A DNA stretch of 16,476 nt. Source: Anaerolineales bacterium (GTDB taxonomy: Bacteria > Chloroflexota > Anaerolineae > 4572-78 > J111). This document shows, in pieces, positions 1 to 7,019 of this stretch. Within the stretch, counting starts at the first letter, position 1; every line of letters starts with the position of its first letter. The stretch lies in contig JAAUSP010000110.1 of assembly GCA_012032575.1 (NCBI GenBank), positions 1 through 16,476 of the forward strand. The letters run 5' to 3'. The notes beneath the pieces were generated by a model that worked only from the letters and a program-made list of their open reading frames with translations, was not told the DNA's origin and searched no databases. A program made the translations under genes and the position numbers.

Positions 1-1850
1 TCGACCAGCCGGCCTTCGTTCATCACCAAAATCACATCGGCGGCCAGGATGGTGCTGAGCCGGTGGGCAATGACCAGACTGGTCCGGCCCTGCATAATGC
101 GCTCCAAAGCCTCCTGGATCAGCGCCTCGCTCTGGCTGTCGAGGCTGCTGGTGGCTTCGTCCAGCACCAGAATGCGTGGGTTTTTGAGAATGACGCGGGC
201 AATGGCCACCCGCTGCTTTTCGCCGCCGCTCAAGCGGTAGCCCCGCTCGCCGACGACGGTTTCATAGCCGCTGGGCAGGTTGGCAACAAAATGGTGGATA
301 TTGGCAGCCTGGCAGGCCGCTTCGATTTCGGCCTGGGTGGCGTCGGGTTTGGCGTAGAGCAGATTAGCCCGCAGGGTGTCGTGAAACAGGTATGTTTCCT
401 GCGTGACCATGCCAATCGTCTGAGCCAGCGATTTCTGACTGACATCACGCAGGTCGTGCCCATCGAGGCAGATGCGGCCCGCCGTAGGGTCATACAGGCG
501 CGGCAGCAAATAGGTGATCGTCGTTTTGCCCGCTCCGCTGGGACCGACCAGGGCCACCAACTGCCCCGGCTCAATCTCAAAACTGATGTCGTGGAGAGCC
601 ATCGTGCGGGAGGAGATTTTGAAGATTGAAGGTTCGCGGAGCGGGTTGAAGGTTGAAGGTTCTTCTTTTCCGTTTTCATCCTTCCGCCCTCCGCCTTCCG
701 CCTTTAACCCCAGTTTGCCCGCGCCGCCGTCGCCGCCGTCGGTGTAGCTGAAGGAGACATCTTGAAAGGCGACTGCGCCGGCCACCTGGGTCAGGTTGAT
801 CGCCTCGGCTTTATCCTCGATTTCCAGGGGCAGGTCTATAATTTCAAAAACCCGCTCAAAGCTGACCATGCTGGTGGCGAATTCGATGTGGGCGTTGGTG
901 ATAGAACTGAGCGGGCCGTACAGTTGAGCCAGATACGAGCCAAAGGCCACAATCGTGCCGATGGTGAAAGCGCCCTGTAACACCAGATGGCCGCCCACCC
1001 AAAACACCACCGCCGTACCGATGGCGCTGACCAATCCCAGACCCATAAAAAACCAGCGTCCCACCATGGCCGAACGCACCCCGATATTCGCCACCCCGCT
1101 ACTACGCTCGCGGAATTTATCCATTTCATTGGTTTGGCGGCCAAACAGCTTGACCAGCAGTGCGCCGTCCACATTCAGCGTTTCGTTCATGAGCGCATTC
1201 ATCTTGGCGTTCAAGTCCAGGCTTTCGCGCCGGATTTGGCGCAGTTTAGCCCCTACCCGGCGGGTCGGCAGGATGAACAGCGGCAGAATTGCTATACTGA
1301 GCAGGGTCAGCCGCCATTCCAGGGAAAACATAATAAACAGGGTGGTCACAACAGTGACAATATTGGTCAGAATCGTGATGAACGTGCCGGTCAAGGCGCT
1401 CTGCGCCCCGACCACGTCGTTGTTGAGGCGGCTCATCAGCTCGCCGGTTTTGGTGTGGGTGAAAAAGCGCAGACCCATACGCTGCATGTGGTTGAACAGG
1501 GCGCTGCGCAAATCGGCAATCAAGCTCTCGCCGATGGTAGCGCTGAGGTAACGCTGGCCCAGCCCAATCAGGGCGTTGGCAATTGGAATTCCGATCATGC
1601 CCAGGGCCAGCCAGTTCAACCGGCTCACATCCCGGTTAGGGATAGCGTGGTCAATCAGGTCCCGGTAAAGCAGGGGCGGTATCAAACTCAGGCCGGTGAT
1701 GGTAAAAATCGTGACCAGCAGACCCACAATTTTGAGCCGGTAAGGTTTGGCATAGCGCCACACCCGGCGCAGCAGCGCCCAGCTAATTTGGGGTTGATCT
1801 TTTTTTTCGTCGTAGCTGAGGTAAGCTCCCCAGCCGCCGCTGTGAAACAT
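1..1850 (-). CDS. ABC exporter half-transporter (permease + ATPase), C-terminus cut by window edge
   Basis: An MsbA/MdlB-like half-transporter: an N-terminal six-helix exporter domain (about residues 30-330) fused to a nucleotide-binding domain. It would homodimerise or pair with another half-transporter in the inner membrane and drive export; the substrate cannot be told. Visible motifs are Walker A GPSGAGKTT (436-444), Q-loop VTQET, signature LSGGE (540-544), Walker B ILVLDEAT with D564/E565, and the H-loop IAHRLST near the edge. The frame is open from ATG 1850 to base 1 (616 codons); only the last few tens of residues should be missing. The start ATGTTTCAC follows a weak AGAGG 12 nt upstream, and no in-frame start is seen just before it. 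It lies 127 nt downstream of the VWA gene, separated by a long hairpin. About 40 extra residues sit between the first ATPase strand (VSFSYTD) and LHDISFEI, where relatives have a short loop. Family assignment is secure. Confidence 0.93.
   Translation of the reverse strand, partial: MFHSGGWGAYLSYDEKKDQPQISWALLRRVWRYAKPYRLKIVGLLVTIFTITGLSLIPPLLYRDLIDHAIPNRDVSRLNWLALGMIGIPIANALIGLGQRYLSATIGESLIADLRSALFNHMQRMGLRFFTHTKTGELMSRLNNDVVGAQSALTGTFITILTNIVTVVTTLFIMFSLEWRLTLLSIAILPLFILPTRRVGAKLRQIRRESLDLNAKMNALMNETLNVDGALLVKLFGRQTNEMDKFRERSSGVANIGVRSAMVGRWFFMGLGLVSAIGTAVVFWVGGHLVLQGAFTIGTIVAFGSYLAQLYGPLSSITNAHIEFATSMVSFERVFEIIDLPLEIEDKAEAINLTQVAGAVAFQDVSFSYTDGGDGGAGKLGLKAEGGGRKDENGKEEPSTFNPLREPSIFKISSRTMALHDISFEIEPGQLVALVGPSGAGKTTITYLLPRLYDPTAGRICLDGHDLRDVSQKSLAQTIGMVTQETYLFHDTLRANLLYAKPDATQAEIEAACQAANIHHFVANLPSGYETVVGERGYRLSGGEKQRVAIARVILKNPRILVLDEATSSLDSQSEALIQEALERIMQGRTSLVIAHRLSTILAADVILVMNEGRLV
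607..737 (-). repeat. Repeat-like in-frame insertion inside the ABC exporter ATPase domain
   Basis: This stretch codes for a low-complexity segment (KAEGGGRKDENGKEEPSTF and flanks) that typical exporter ATPases lack at this point. The DNA carries the same type of short tandem unit as the intergenic gaps of the window: two GTTGAAG heptamers plus a partial copy at 645-662, a related unit at 621-634, and a pyrimidine-rich complement-like arm (CCTTCCGCCCTCCGCCTTCCGCC) at 680-703. The reading frame stays open through it. The boundaries are estimates based on where family-like sequence stops and resumes. Confidence 0.6.
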
Positions 1851-1876
1851 GCGTTTTTTGAACCTCTGTTTTAATT

Positions 1877-1937
1877 GTGATGCGTGATACGTGATGCGTG
1901 ACTCGTAAAGAATCACGCATCACGTATCACGCATCAC
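1877..1937. repeat. Perfect 25-bp inverted repeat built of heptamers (hairpin)
   Basis: The left arm 1877-1901 and right arm 1913-1937 are exact reverse complements (25 of 25), with an 11-nt loop. Each arm is made of GTGATGC / GTGATAC / GTGATGC units, so it has a 7-bp period. It lies between the end of the VWA gene and the start of the ABC exporter gene, both on the minus strand. There is no T-run after the stem, so it is not a classical intrinsic terminator. It could still stabilise or separate the two transcripts, or be a copy of a dispersed REP-like element. Confidence 0.9.
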
Positions 1938-1977
1938 TTCTAGTCAATGGGCTGAATTGAAAACAATCTTTGTCAAC

Positions 1978-3441
1978 TCAATGCGCGGTCAGCAGCTTAT
2001 CCACCGCCTCGGCCAATTCAGCGAGGTTGCTGACGCGGTAGATCGCCGTGGCGTAAGGCTGGTAGGCCAGCATGTCACTGTCGCCGGTGCCCCACTGGCG
2101 GGGATGTTCCGGGTTGAGCCAGATGACCCGTTTGCTGCGCCGTTTGATCTGGTCCATCAAATCCAGGCGGGGATTGTTGTAATTGTTGCGCCCATCGCCC
2201 ACAAAAATCACGGTGGTGCGATGGTCTATCGTGCCGGCATACTGCATCATCAAGGTATTCAGGCTGTTGCCCAGGTCGGTGTTGTAGTAGCCGGGGCGCA
2301 GCCGGGTCAAAACGACTTCAATGGCTACATCGGGCGTATTGGCGGCAAAATCCTCGCTGATGCTGTTGAGGTCGTCAATAAAGGCAAAGCTGTGGGCACT
2401 GGCAACCTGGTCCTGCAGTTCGTAGATCATGCGTAGCAAAAACTCAACCACCGCCCGCATGCTGGTCGAAACGTCACAGACGAGCAGCAGCTTGGGCTTG
2501 AGGTGGCGGGTTTTGAATTTGAGTTCCATTGGCACGCCGCCGTAGCGCAGGTTAGAACGCAGCGTTTTTTTGGCGTCGAGCGTGCCGCTTTTGCTGTGCT
2601 TGCGGCGCAGGGCGGCCCGGCTGCGCAACTGCGAGATCAGGCGGCGGACTTCGTCGCGCAGCAGTTCGGCCTCGCTCTCGCTCAAATTTTTGAAGGGGCG
2701 GTGCATCAAATCAGCCGCTTCCTGCTTTTGATTGGGCTGGTTCTCGGCCCGCTGGCGAGCCAGAGTGGCCCCCACGTGCTGGGCAATTTGCTCGGCCAGC
2801 GCCTCGCGGTTTTCCTCCATCCCTTTCATCAGCTCGTCAATGGCTTTTTGACTCATGCCCAATTGGGCTAGCAGTTCGGGCAACTGTTCCATCAACTGCC
2901 GTAATAATTCCATACCCATCTGGCGAAACATGCGCTGTTCCATCCAGCGCTGCTGGTAGGGCGAGTCCGCCGTCGGCAGACCGGATTGCTGACCAAGTTG
3001 ATCCAGTTCCTGCTGGCTGGGGTTTTGCCCCTGTAACAGCCAGCGCAGCAGCTCCATCAAATTGTTGAGCTGGTTCTCCGGTGAAGAGGGTCCCCCCCGC
3101 TGCATCTGCTGGTTGCCAGACTGCTGTTGCTGCTGACGCATCTGCTCAAGCAGCGCACGCAGGGCCTGAGCCAGTAAATTCTTCTCTTCGGGCGAGAGGT
3201 CATCGGTCAGGTTGAGCAGGGGGGGGCCGCCGCTGCCAAAGTAAAGCGGAAATATCTGGTCAAAGATAGGCCGGTCCAGCGCCTCTTTGACCAGGGTTGT
3301 CCGCAGCGAATCCTGAAAATCGGTCCGGTCGAGAATACCCATGCAGCGAGTGGCATTAAAAGCATCCTCACTCTCGGCAATAGAGATGCGTACCCCCGCC
3401 GCGCGCAACCCGGCGATGAAGTCAATGATGCGTTGTTCCAT
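1978..3441 (-). CDS. CoxE-like VWA domain protein
   Basis: A 487-residue cytoplasmic protein of the VWA/CoxE-like family. The C-terminal VWA domain (about residues 300-487) has an intact MIDAS start, DVSTS at 323-327 after LLVC, and a later FVGDGRNN motif, so metal-dependent partner binding is expected. The N-terminal half is helical and glutamine-rich (QQQQQSGNQQMQ near residues 110-121), typical of partners of MoxR ATPases. The start is well supported: AGGAGG lies 6 nt before ATG 3441. It follows the MoxR-like gene with a 39-nt gap and is surely co-transcribed with it. Known pairs of this kind (CoxD/CoxE, other MoxR-VWA pairs) act as chaperones that insert metals or remodel complexes. No CO dehydrogenase genes are present here, so the client is unknown. 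Confidence 0.92.
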   Translation of the reverse strand: MEQRIIDFIAGLRAAGVRISIAESEDAFNATRCMGILDRTDFQDSLRTTLVKEALDRPIFDQIFPLYFGSGGPPLLNLTDDLSPEEKNLLAQALRALLEQMRQQQQQSGNQQMQRGGPSSPENQLNNLMELLRWLLQGQNPSQQELDQLGQQSGLPTADSPYQQRWMEQRMFRQMGMELLRQLMEQLPELLAQLGMSQKAIDELMKGMEENREALAEQIAQHVGATLARQRAENQPNQKQEAADLMHRPFKNLSESEAELLRDEVRRLISQLRSRAALRRKHSKSGTLDAKKTLRSNLRYGGVPMELKFKTRHLKPKLLLVCDVSTSMRAVVEFLLRMIYELQDQVASAHSFAFIDDLNSISEDFAANTPDVAIEVVLTRLRPGYYNTDLGNSLNTLMMQYAGTIDHRTTVIFVGDGRNNYNNPRLDLMDQIKRRSKRVIWLNPEHPRQWGTGDSDMLAYQPYATAIYRVSNLAELAEAVDKLLTAH

Positions 3442-3462
3442 CGTGTCCTCCTGACGAAGTTA

Positions 3463-3482
3463 AACGTTGAACGTTCAACGTT
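3463..3482. repeat. Perfect 20-bp palindrome between the MoxR and VWA genes
   Basis: AACGTTGAACGTTCAACGTT is fully self-complementary and also has a 7-bp period (AACGTTG AACGTTC AACGTTA). It overlaps the stop codon of the MoxR-like gene (3481-3483) and lies just upstream of the ribosome-binding site of the VWA gene. It may be a member of the dispersed heptamer repeats or a binding site; no function can be assigned. Confidence 0.8.
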
Positions 3483-4464
3483 ATTTCCGCCCCAACATCC
3501 GATAGTTGCCAAAATCGTCGGCGTCAAAACCGCCGGGGCCGGGTTTAGTAGTCCCGCCATTGGTACCCCGGCGAGCCAGGGCACGCTTGGCGCGGGTAAT
3601 ATCCGTTTCGTGTTTGAGCAGCACGGTCATGGTGGTTTCAATCGTTTTTTCGTCGAGATTTTTGGTGTTTAACTGCACCAGCGCCCGCGCCCAATCGAGA
3701 GTTTCGCTGATAGAGGGAGATTTTTTCAAATCCATACCCCGCAGTTGGTGGACCAGTTCCACCGCCTGACGGGCCAATTCGGGGGCCAGGTCGGGTACTT
3801 TCAGGCGCACAATCTTCAATTCGGCTTCAACATCGGGATAATCCAGGAAGAGGTAGAGACAGCGCCGCTTGAGCGCCTCGCTGAGTTCGCGGGTGTTGTT
3901 GCTGGTCAAAAAAACAGTCGGCTGGTGTTTGGCTTTGATCGTCCCTAACTCCGGCACGCTGACCTGAAAATCACTCAAAACTTCCAGCAAAAAGGCTTCA
4001 AACTCAACATCGGAGCGGTCAATCTCGTCAATCAACAGCACCACCGGCTCCGGCGAGGTCAACGCCTGGAGCAATGGCCGGGGCAGCAAAAACCGCTCGG
4101 AGAAGAAAACCTCCTCCTCGGCGGCAATCCGGTCGGCGGCTTCGCGCAGCGACGCCACCTGGCCCACCACATCCTGGAGCTTGTCGCGCAGCAGTTGGGT
4201 GTAAAGCATCTGCTTGGCATATTCCCACTCATACAGGGCTTTGGTTTCATCCAGACCTTCGTAACATTGCAGCCGGATCAGCCGGCGCTGCGTGGCGGCG
4301 GCCCAGGCTTTACTCAATTCAGTTTTGCCCACCCCGGCCGGTCCCTCGGTGAGGATAGGTTTGCCCAGCTTCTCGGCCAGATAAACAACGGTGGTTATCT
4401 CGTCGGAGGCAATGTACTGCTGGGCAGCTAATTGTTCTTTAAGTTTGGCGGTAGCGTCAGACAT
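3481..4464 (-). CDS. MoxR/CoxD-like AAA ATPase
   Basis: A 327-residue MoxR-family AAA+ ATPase. Walker A GPAGVGKTE is at 41-49, Walker B VVLLIDEIDR at 141-150 (D146, E147), sensor-1 asparagines in FLTSNNTREL at 185-194, and the arginine finger region ALKRRC at 197-202. The C-terminal helical lid runs to about 290, followed by a glycine-rich tail (RRGTNGGTTKPGPGGFDADD). The start ATG 4464 has AGGAGA about 10 nt upstream. It is the first gene of a two-gene unit with the VWA protein. Members of this family hydrolyse ATP to remodel or mature partner complexes, with the VWA protein as adaptor. The closest characterised model I recognise is CoxD of CO dehydrogenase maturation, but no cox structural genes are in the window, so I assign only the family. 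Confidence 0.93.
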   Translation of the reverse strand: MSDATAKLKEQLAAQQYIASDEITTVVYLAEKLGKPILTEGPAGVGKTELSKAWAAATQRRLIRLQCYEGLDETKALYEWEYAKQMLYTQLLRDKLQDVVGQVASLREAADRIAAEEEVFFSERFLLPRPLLQALTSPEPVVLLIDEIDRSDVEFEAFLLEVLSDFQVSVPELGTIKAKHQPTVFLTSNNTRELSEALKRRCLYLFLDYPDVEAELKIVRLKVPDLAPELARQAVELVHQLRGMDLKKSPSISETLDWARALVQLNTKNLDEKTIETTMTVLLKHETDITRAKRALARRGTNGGTTKPGPGGFDADDFGNYRMLGRK

Positions 4465-4807
4465 GCAGTTCCATCTCCTGTTAAGTTACACGGTTTCTCA
4501 AGCAGAGGTCATGAATTTATACGGACTTTCCCCCATTAAATCGTGGACTCTGCGTAGGTTAAGATGAAAGCACAGCTAGCACAGGTATCATCAATGCGGT
4601 TGAAGCGGTTAGGGGTGGGGTTTCGACCCAAGCTTGTGGCTGGTGGCCTAGCCAAAGCGGGGCAGTTGACGGCTAGCCGGGCCATCGTTTATATAAGTTG
4701 GGGTATTATGGCTGGCAAGCTGAAGATTGTCAAGGGGGAAATGGGGGGAAGATTGGAGATTGGAGATTGGAGATTGGAGGATAGAGTTGTTTCTAATTTC
4801 TAATTTC
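4465..4807. other. Intergenic gap without a convincing gene
   Basis: About 340 bp between the start of the MoxR-like gene and the stop of the CPBP protease gene. A TATAAA on the minus strand at 4516-4521 could be the -10 of the MoxR promoter, but no good -35 accompanies it. The 240-bp open frame at 4564-4803 on the plus strand has no ribosome-binding site, runs into the heptamer repeat, and its product resembles nothing I know; I read it as non-coding. The right end holds the heptamer repeats listed separately. Confidence 0.6.
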
Positions 4808-4820
4808 TTATTTCTTATTT
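4751..4820. repeat. Two heptamer tandem repeats (GATTGGA and TTTCTAA/TTTCTTA)
   Basis: Four exact GATTGGA copies run 4751-4778. About ten bases later a second 7-bp repeat runs 4790-4820: TTTCTAA twice, then TTTCTTA twice, then TTT. The second array overlaps the last codons and stop (4808-4810) of the CPBP protease gene on the minus strand. Both arrays share the heptamer period seen at 645, 1877 and 3463. Confidence 0.9.
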
Positions 4821-5773
4821 CCCCGCCTGCTCATAAGCCAAACTGCCCCACTGCTGATAAGCAAAACCACGGTAACAGCCAGGCCGCCTTCGGGGCCAAA
4901 GGGGCCGCCGGTGATAACATCCGGGCCGGCTTCCATCAAATTAAACAACGTGCCCCCGGCAGCGGGCTGCCCGCTGACTTCCAAACCAAACACATTACCC
5001 TGCGCCCAATTCCAGGCGGCGTGGATGCCAAACACACCCCACAATCCGCCTTCGTAAAGCACATACAGGGCGGTAAAGAGGCCAAACAGGAAAAGATTGA
5101 CAAATGCCACCGGGCTGACATTGGGGTTGAGCGAGTGGTAAACTGCGAAGACAACCGCCGAAATAATAATGCCCCAGATCGGTTTGTGTCGCGCCCCGAT
5201 GACCGGCAATAACCAGCCACGGGCCAGCACTTCCTCGGCTGGTCCCTGGACAGTCCAGCCCAAAAAGACCAGCAGCACACCCGCCAGCGCAGCCAATCCT
5301 TGTGGTTGGGCGGCTGATGATTCTTCCACCGCCATAAACCCCAGGCCCGCCGATACCCCTACCGACAGCGCAAACATCAACAGGCCCGCCAGCACCCCCC
5401 GCAAATAGTAAAACCACGCCCCACGCCGTTCCAGGCCCAACGTCCAGAAGGGTCGTTTTTCGTACCACTTCAACCAACCCCACAGCAGCAGAAAAATCGG
5501 TGCAAACGACAGGATGAGCAGAATGGTCAGTTCCAGCGCCGTATTGGGCATGAGGAACTGCATCAACTCTTCAGGTCGTTCCGCCGATAAGGCCCGGCCA
5601 GCCTCGCGCAGTGACAAGGCTAAAATCAGAAAAATCGCCGGCAGTCCCCCCGCAAACTGGGCCACCAGAACGAACACAAAACTCAACGGCACCGCCGCCA
5701 GACCCGGCGGCAGCCGCTGTCCCGTTCGAGCCAGTTCAAATACATGGTTGTGAGGATCAAGCAGCTTGTTCAT
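4808..5773 (-). CDS. CPBP family intramembrane metalloprotease
   Basis: A 321-residue polytopic membrane protein with about eight hydrophobic segments. The CPBP (Rce1/CAAX-like, Abi) motifs are all present: EExxxR as E180-E181-R185 in GPAEEVLARG, FxxxH as F209/H213 in FAVYHS, and HxxxN as H251/N255 in GIHAAWNWAQG. These supply the glutamates, histidines and asparagine of the intramembrane active site. Substrates are unknown; relatives process prenylated proteins, peptides or anti-sigma factors, and some give bacteriocin immunity. Start ATG 5773 is preceded only by a weak AAAGG about 10 nt upstream. The C-terminal GNKK and the stop lie inside a TTTCTTA heptamer repeat, so the tail may have been rewritten by the repeat. 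It follows the pentapeptide gene on the same strand with a 47-nt gap that holds an octamer repeat. Confidence 0.92.
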   Translation of the reverse strand: MNKLLDPHNHVFELARTGQRLPPGLAAVPLSFVFVLVAQFAGGLPAIFLILALSLREAGRALSAERPEELMQFLMPNTALELTILLILSFAPIFLLLWGWLKWYEKRPFWTLGLERRGAWFYYLRGVLAGLLMFALSVGVSAGLGFMAVEESSAAQPQGLAALAGVLLVFLGWTVQGPAEEVLARGWLLPVIGARHKPIWGIIISAVVFAVYHSLNPNVSPVAFVNLFLFGLFTALYVLYEGGLWGVFGIHAAWNWAQGNVFGLEVSGQPAAGGTLFNLMEAGPDVITGGPFGPEGGLAVTVVLLISSGAVWLMSRRGNKK

Positions 5774-5800
5774 TGAGGGTTAGCCTTTAAACTCCGCTTT

Positions 5801-5820
5801 CCAACCTTCCAACCTTCCGC
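5801..5820. repeat. Short octamer tandem repeat CCAACCTT
   Basis: Two CCAACCTT units plus a partial copy fill the short gap between the stop of the pentapeptide gene (5821) and the start of the CPBP gene. It resembles the GTTGAAGG-type units elsewhere when read on the other strand (AAGGTTGG). Confidence 0.7.
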
Positions 5821-6723
5821 TCACTCATGCCGAGACCCATCGGGCATAACCGCCCCGGTCAAAATAACGCCGTCGAGAATAGTCCGGCTGAGATTGGCCT
5901 CCAACAGATTGGCGCGGGCCAGAACCGCCCCGCGCAGAATCGCGCCAAACAGATTGGCTCCGTTCAGCGTTGCGCCGGCCAAAAAAGCCCCAGCCAGATT
6001 AGCCTTGGACAAATTAGCCCGCGTCAGTTTGGTCTTGGCCAGAAAAGTACCGGCCAGATTGGCCTCGGTTAAATCGGCTTCGGCCAAAAAGGCTTCACTC
6101 ATAAACGCGCCGGCCAGGTTGACTTTGGTCATATTAGCCCGGCTGAGATTAGCTTTTTCCAGATTAGCTCCCGTTAAATTTTTGGCTCCAACCAGGCTGG
6201 CCCCCGCCAAATTAGCCTCGACCAGCACCGCCCCGGCCAGATTGGCCCCGGTCAGCTCTGCGCCTTTCAGGCTGGCCCGGCCTAATTGAGCCAGCCGCAG
6301 ATCGGCGTCGGTCAAATTGGCCCCGATCAGATTCGCTTCGAGCATGCTCGACATGCTTAGCCTGGCCCCACTCAGGTTGGCCTGGATAAGCAGCGTTTGA
6401 TGCAGATTGGCCCGGGTCAAATTGGCCTGTTCCAGTTTGGCTTTGCTGAGATCAGCGTCTTGCAGCAAGGCCTCACTCAGATCAGCGCCTTGCAGCTCGG
6501 CCTCGATCAAATTTGCGCCGACCAGCTTGGCATGGCTCAAATTCGCGCCGGTCAGCGTAGCCCCCATCAAATCAACCATGCTCAAATCACGCCCGCTTAA
6601 ATCAAAGCCGCGCAAATCATCCTGGCGGCCCTGATTGGCCCAGGCCAGGGCCAGGCGATACTGCGCCTCCCGATCTAAAACGGGCGAAACCGGGAGCGGG
6701 TCAACAGATTCCACATCAGTCAT
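5821..6723 (-). CDS. Pentapeptide-repeat protein (right-handed beta-helix)
   Basis: A 300-residue protein made almost wholly of A(D/N)LXX pentapeptides from about residue 38 to 290 (for example GANLSHAKL, GADLSEALL, EANLAGASL), after a short acidic N-terminal segment with a helical piece (YRLALAWANQGRQDD). Such repeats fold into a right-handed quadrilateral beta-helix, here roughly 12 coils. One irregular coil (GAKNLTGANLEKANL, near 180) breaks the register by a residue or so. No signal peptide or membrane segment is seen, so it is probably cytoplasmic. Known members include gyrase-protecting DNA mimics (Qnr, MfpA), but this protein is not specially acidic and most members have no known role. 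ATG 6723 has AAAGGA about 9 nt upstream, and a TATAAT box lies 30 bp further up. The repeats cause long shadow frames on the other strand. Confidence 0.93.
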   Translation of the reverse strand: MTDVESVDPLPVSPVLDREAQYRLALAWANQGRQDDLRGFDLSGRDLSMVDLMGATLTGANLSHAKLVGANLIEAELQGADLSEALLQDADLSKAKLEQANLTRANLHQTLLIQANLSGARLSMSSMLEANLIGANLTDADLRLAQLGRASLKGAELTGANLAGAVLVEANLAGASLVGAKNLTGANLEKANLSRANMTKVNLAGAFMSEAFLAEADLTEANLAGTFLAKTKLTRANLSKANLAGAFLAGATLNGANLFGAILRGAVLARANLLEANLSRTILDGVILTGAVMPDGSRHE

Positions 6724-6754
6724 TTACTATTTTCCTTTGTCAACAATTAGACGA

Positions 6755-6783
6755 ATTATACTAACACTCAGCGGAATCTTAAA
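6755..6783 (-). promoter_or_regulatory. Probable promoter of the pentapeptide-repeat gene
   Basis: On the minus strand a perfect TATAAT (6760 down to 6755) is preceded by a 17-nt spacer and a weak -35 (TTTAAG, 6783-6778). Transcription would start near 6748, giving a leader of about 25 nt before ATG 6723. Confidence 0.55.
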
Positions 6784-6871
6784 ATGACCGGCCAATCCTT
6801 TATAGATTTTTATTCACTCCAATATTTTAAGGTTGCAGTTATTCTTTTCAAACCGAAATCAAACCTGACCG

Positions 6872-6977
6872 TGCTATTATGAGGTTACATCGTTAGTTGG
6901 TTTCCTTTCTTCTCTCCTTCATTTTGTTCTCCTTTCTCTAAAAAGAGGCGCTCCGTAACTGGAGCGTCTCTTTTTTT
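6872..6977 (+). ncRNA. Candidate CU-rich small RNA with its own promoter and terminator
   Basis: An extended -10 box (TG-C-TATTAT, 6872-6880) is followed, from an expected start near 6887, by about 50 nt of almost pure C/U (CCUUUCUUCUCUCCUUC, UUCUCCUUUCUC) and then a strong intrinsic terminator at 6940-6977. No gene ends upstream on this strand and no credible ORF lies between promoter and terminator. The simplest reading is a free-standing RNA of about 90 nt whose CU-rich runs could pair with Shine-Dalgarno-type GGAG sequences. The -35 region is poor. It could instead be an attenuated leader or a leftover terminator of a lost gene. Confidence 0.35.
6940..6977 (+). terminator. Intrinsic (Rho-independent) terminator
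   Basis: A 13-bp stem (AAAGAGGCGCTCC with GGAGCGTCTCTTT, one G-U pair) with a 6-nt loop is followed directly by a run of seven T at 6971-6977. It points rightward and would stop plus-strand transcription before 7020. It therefore separates whatever lies upstream from the methylase remnant. Confidence 0.85.
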
Positions 6978-7019
6978 GACAAAGCGCCGGTTTTACCATA
7001 AAAATATCCCGATAATATC

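Noticed and set aside
63..1874. Long plus-strand frames opposite the ABC exporter
   Set aside because: The minus strand carries every ABC motif in one uninterrupted frame, so these are shadows.
4615..4650. GGTTTCGACCC resembling a tRNA T-arm
   Set aside because: The loop is one base short of the canonical seven and no acceptor, D or anticodon stems can be built around it.
4564..4803. Possible 79-residue gene in the gap before the MoxR-like gene
   Set aside because: No ribosome-binding site, C-terminal part is the translated GATTGGA repeat, and the product is unlike any family I know.
5827..6634. Several open frames on the plus strand rich in Ala, Gln and Pro
   Set aside because: They are the antisense of the pentapeptide-repeat gene; the regular repeats keep the opposite frames open. 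No ribosome-binding sites or family likeness.
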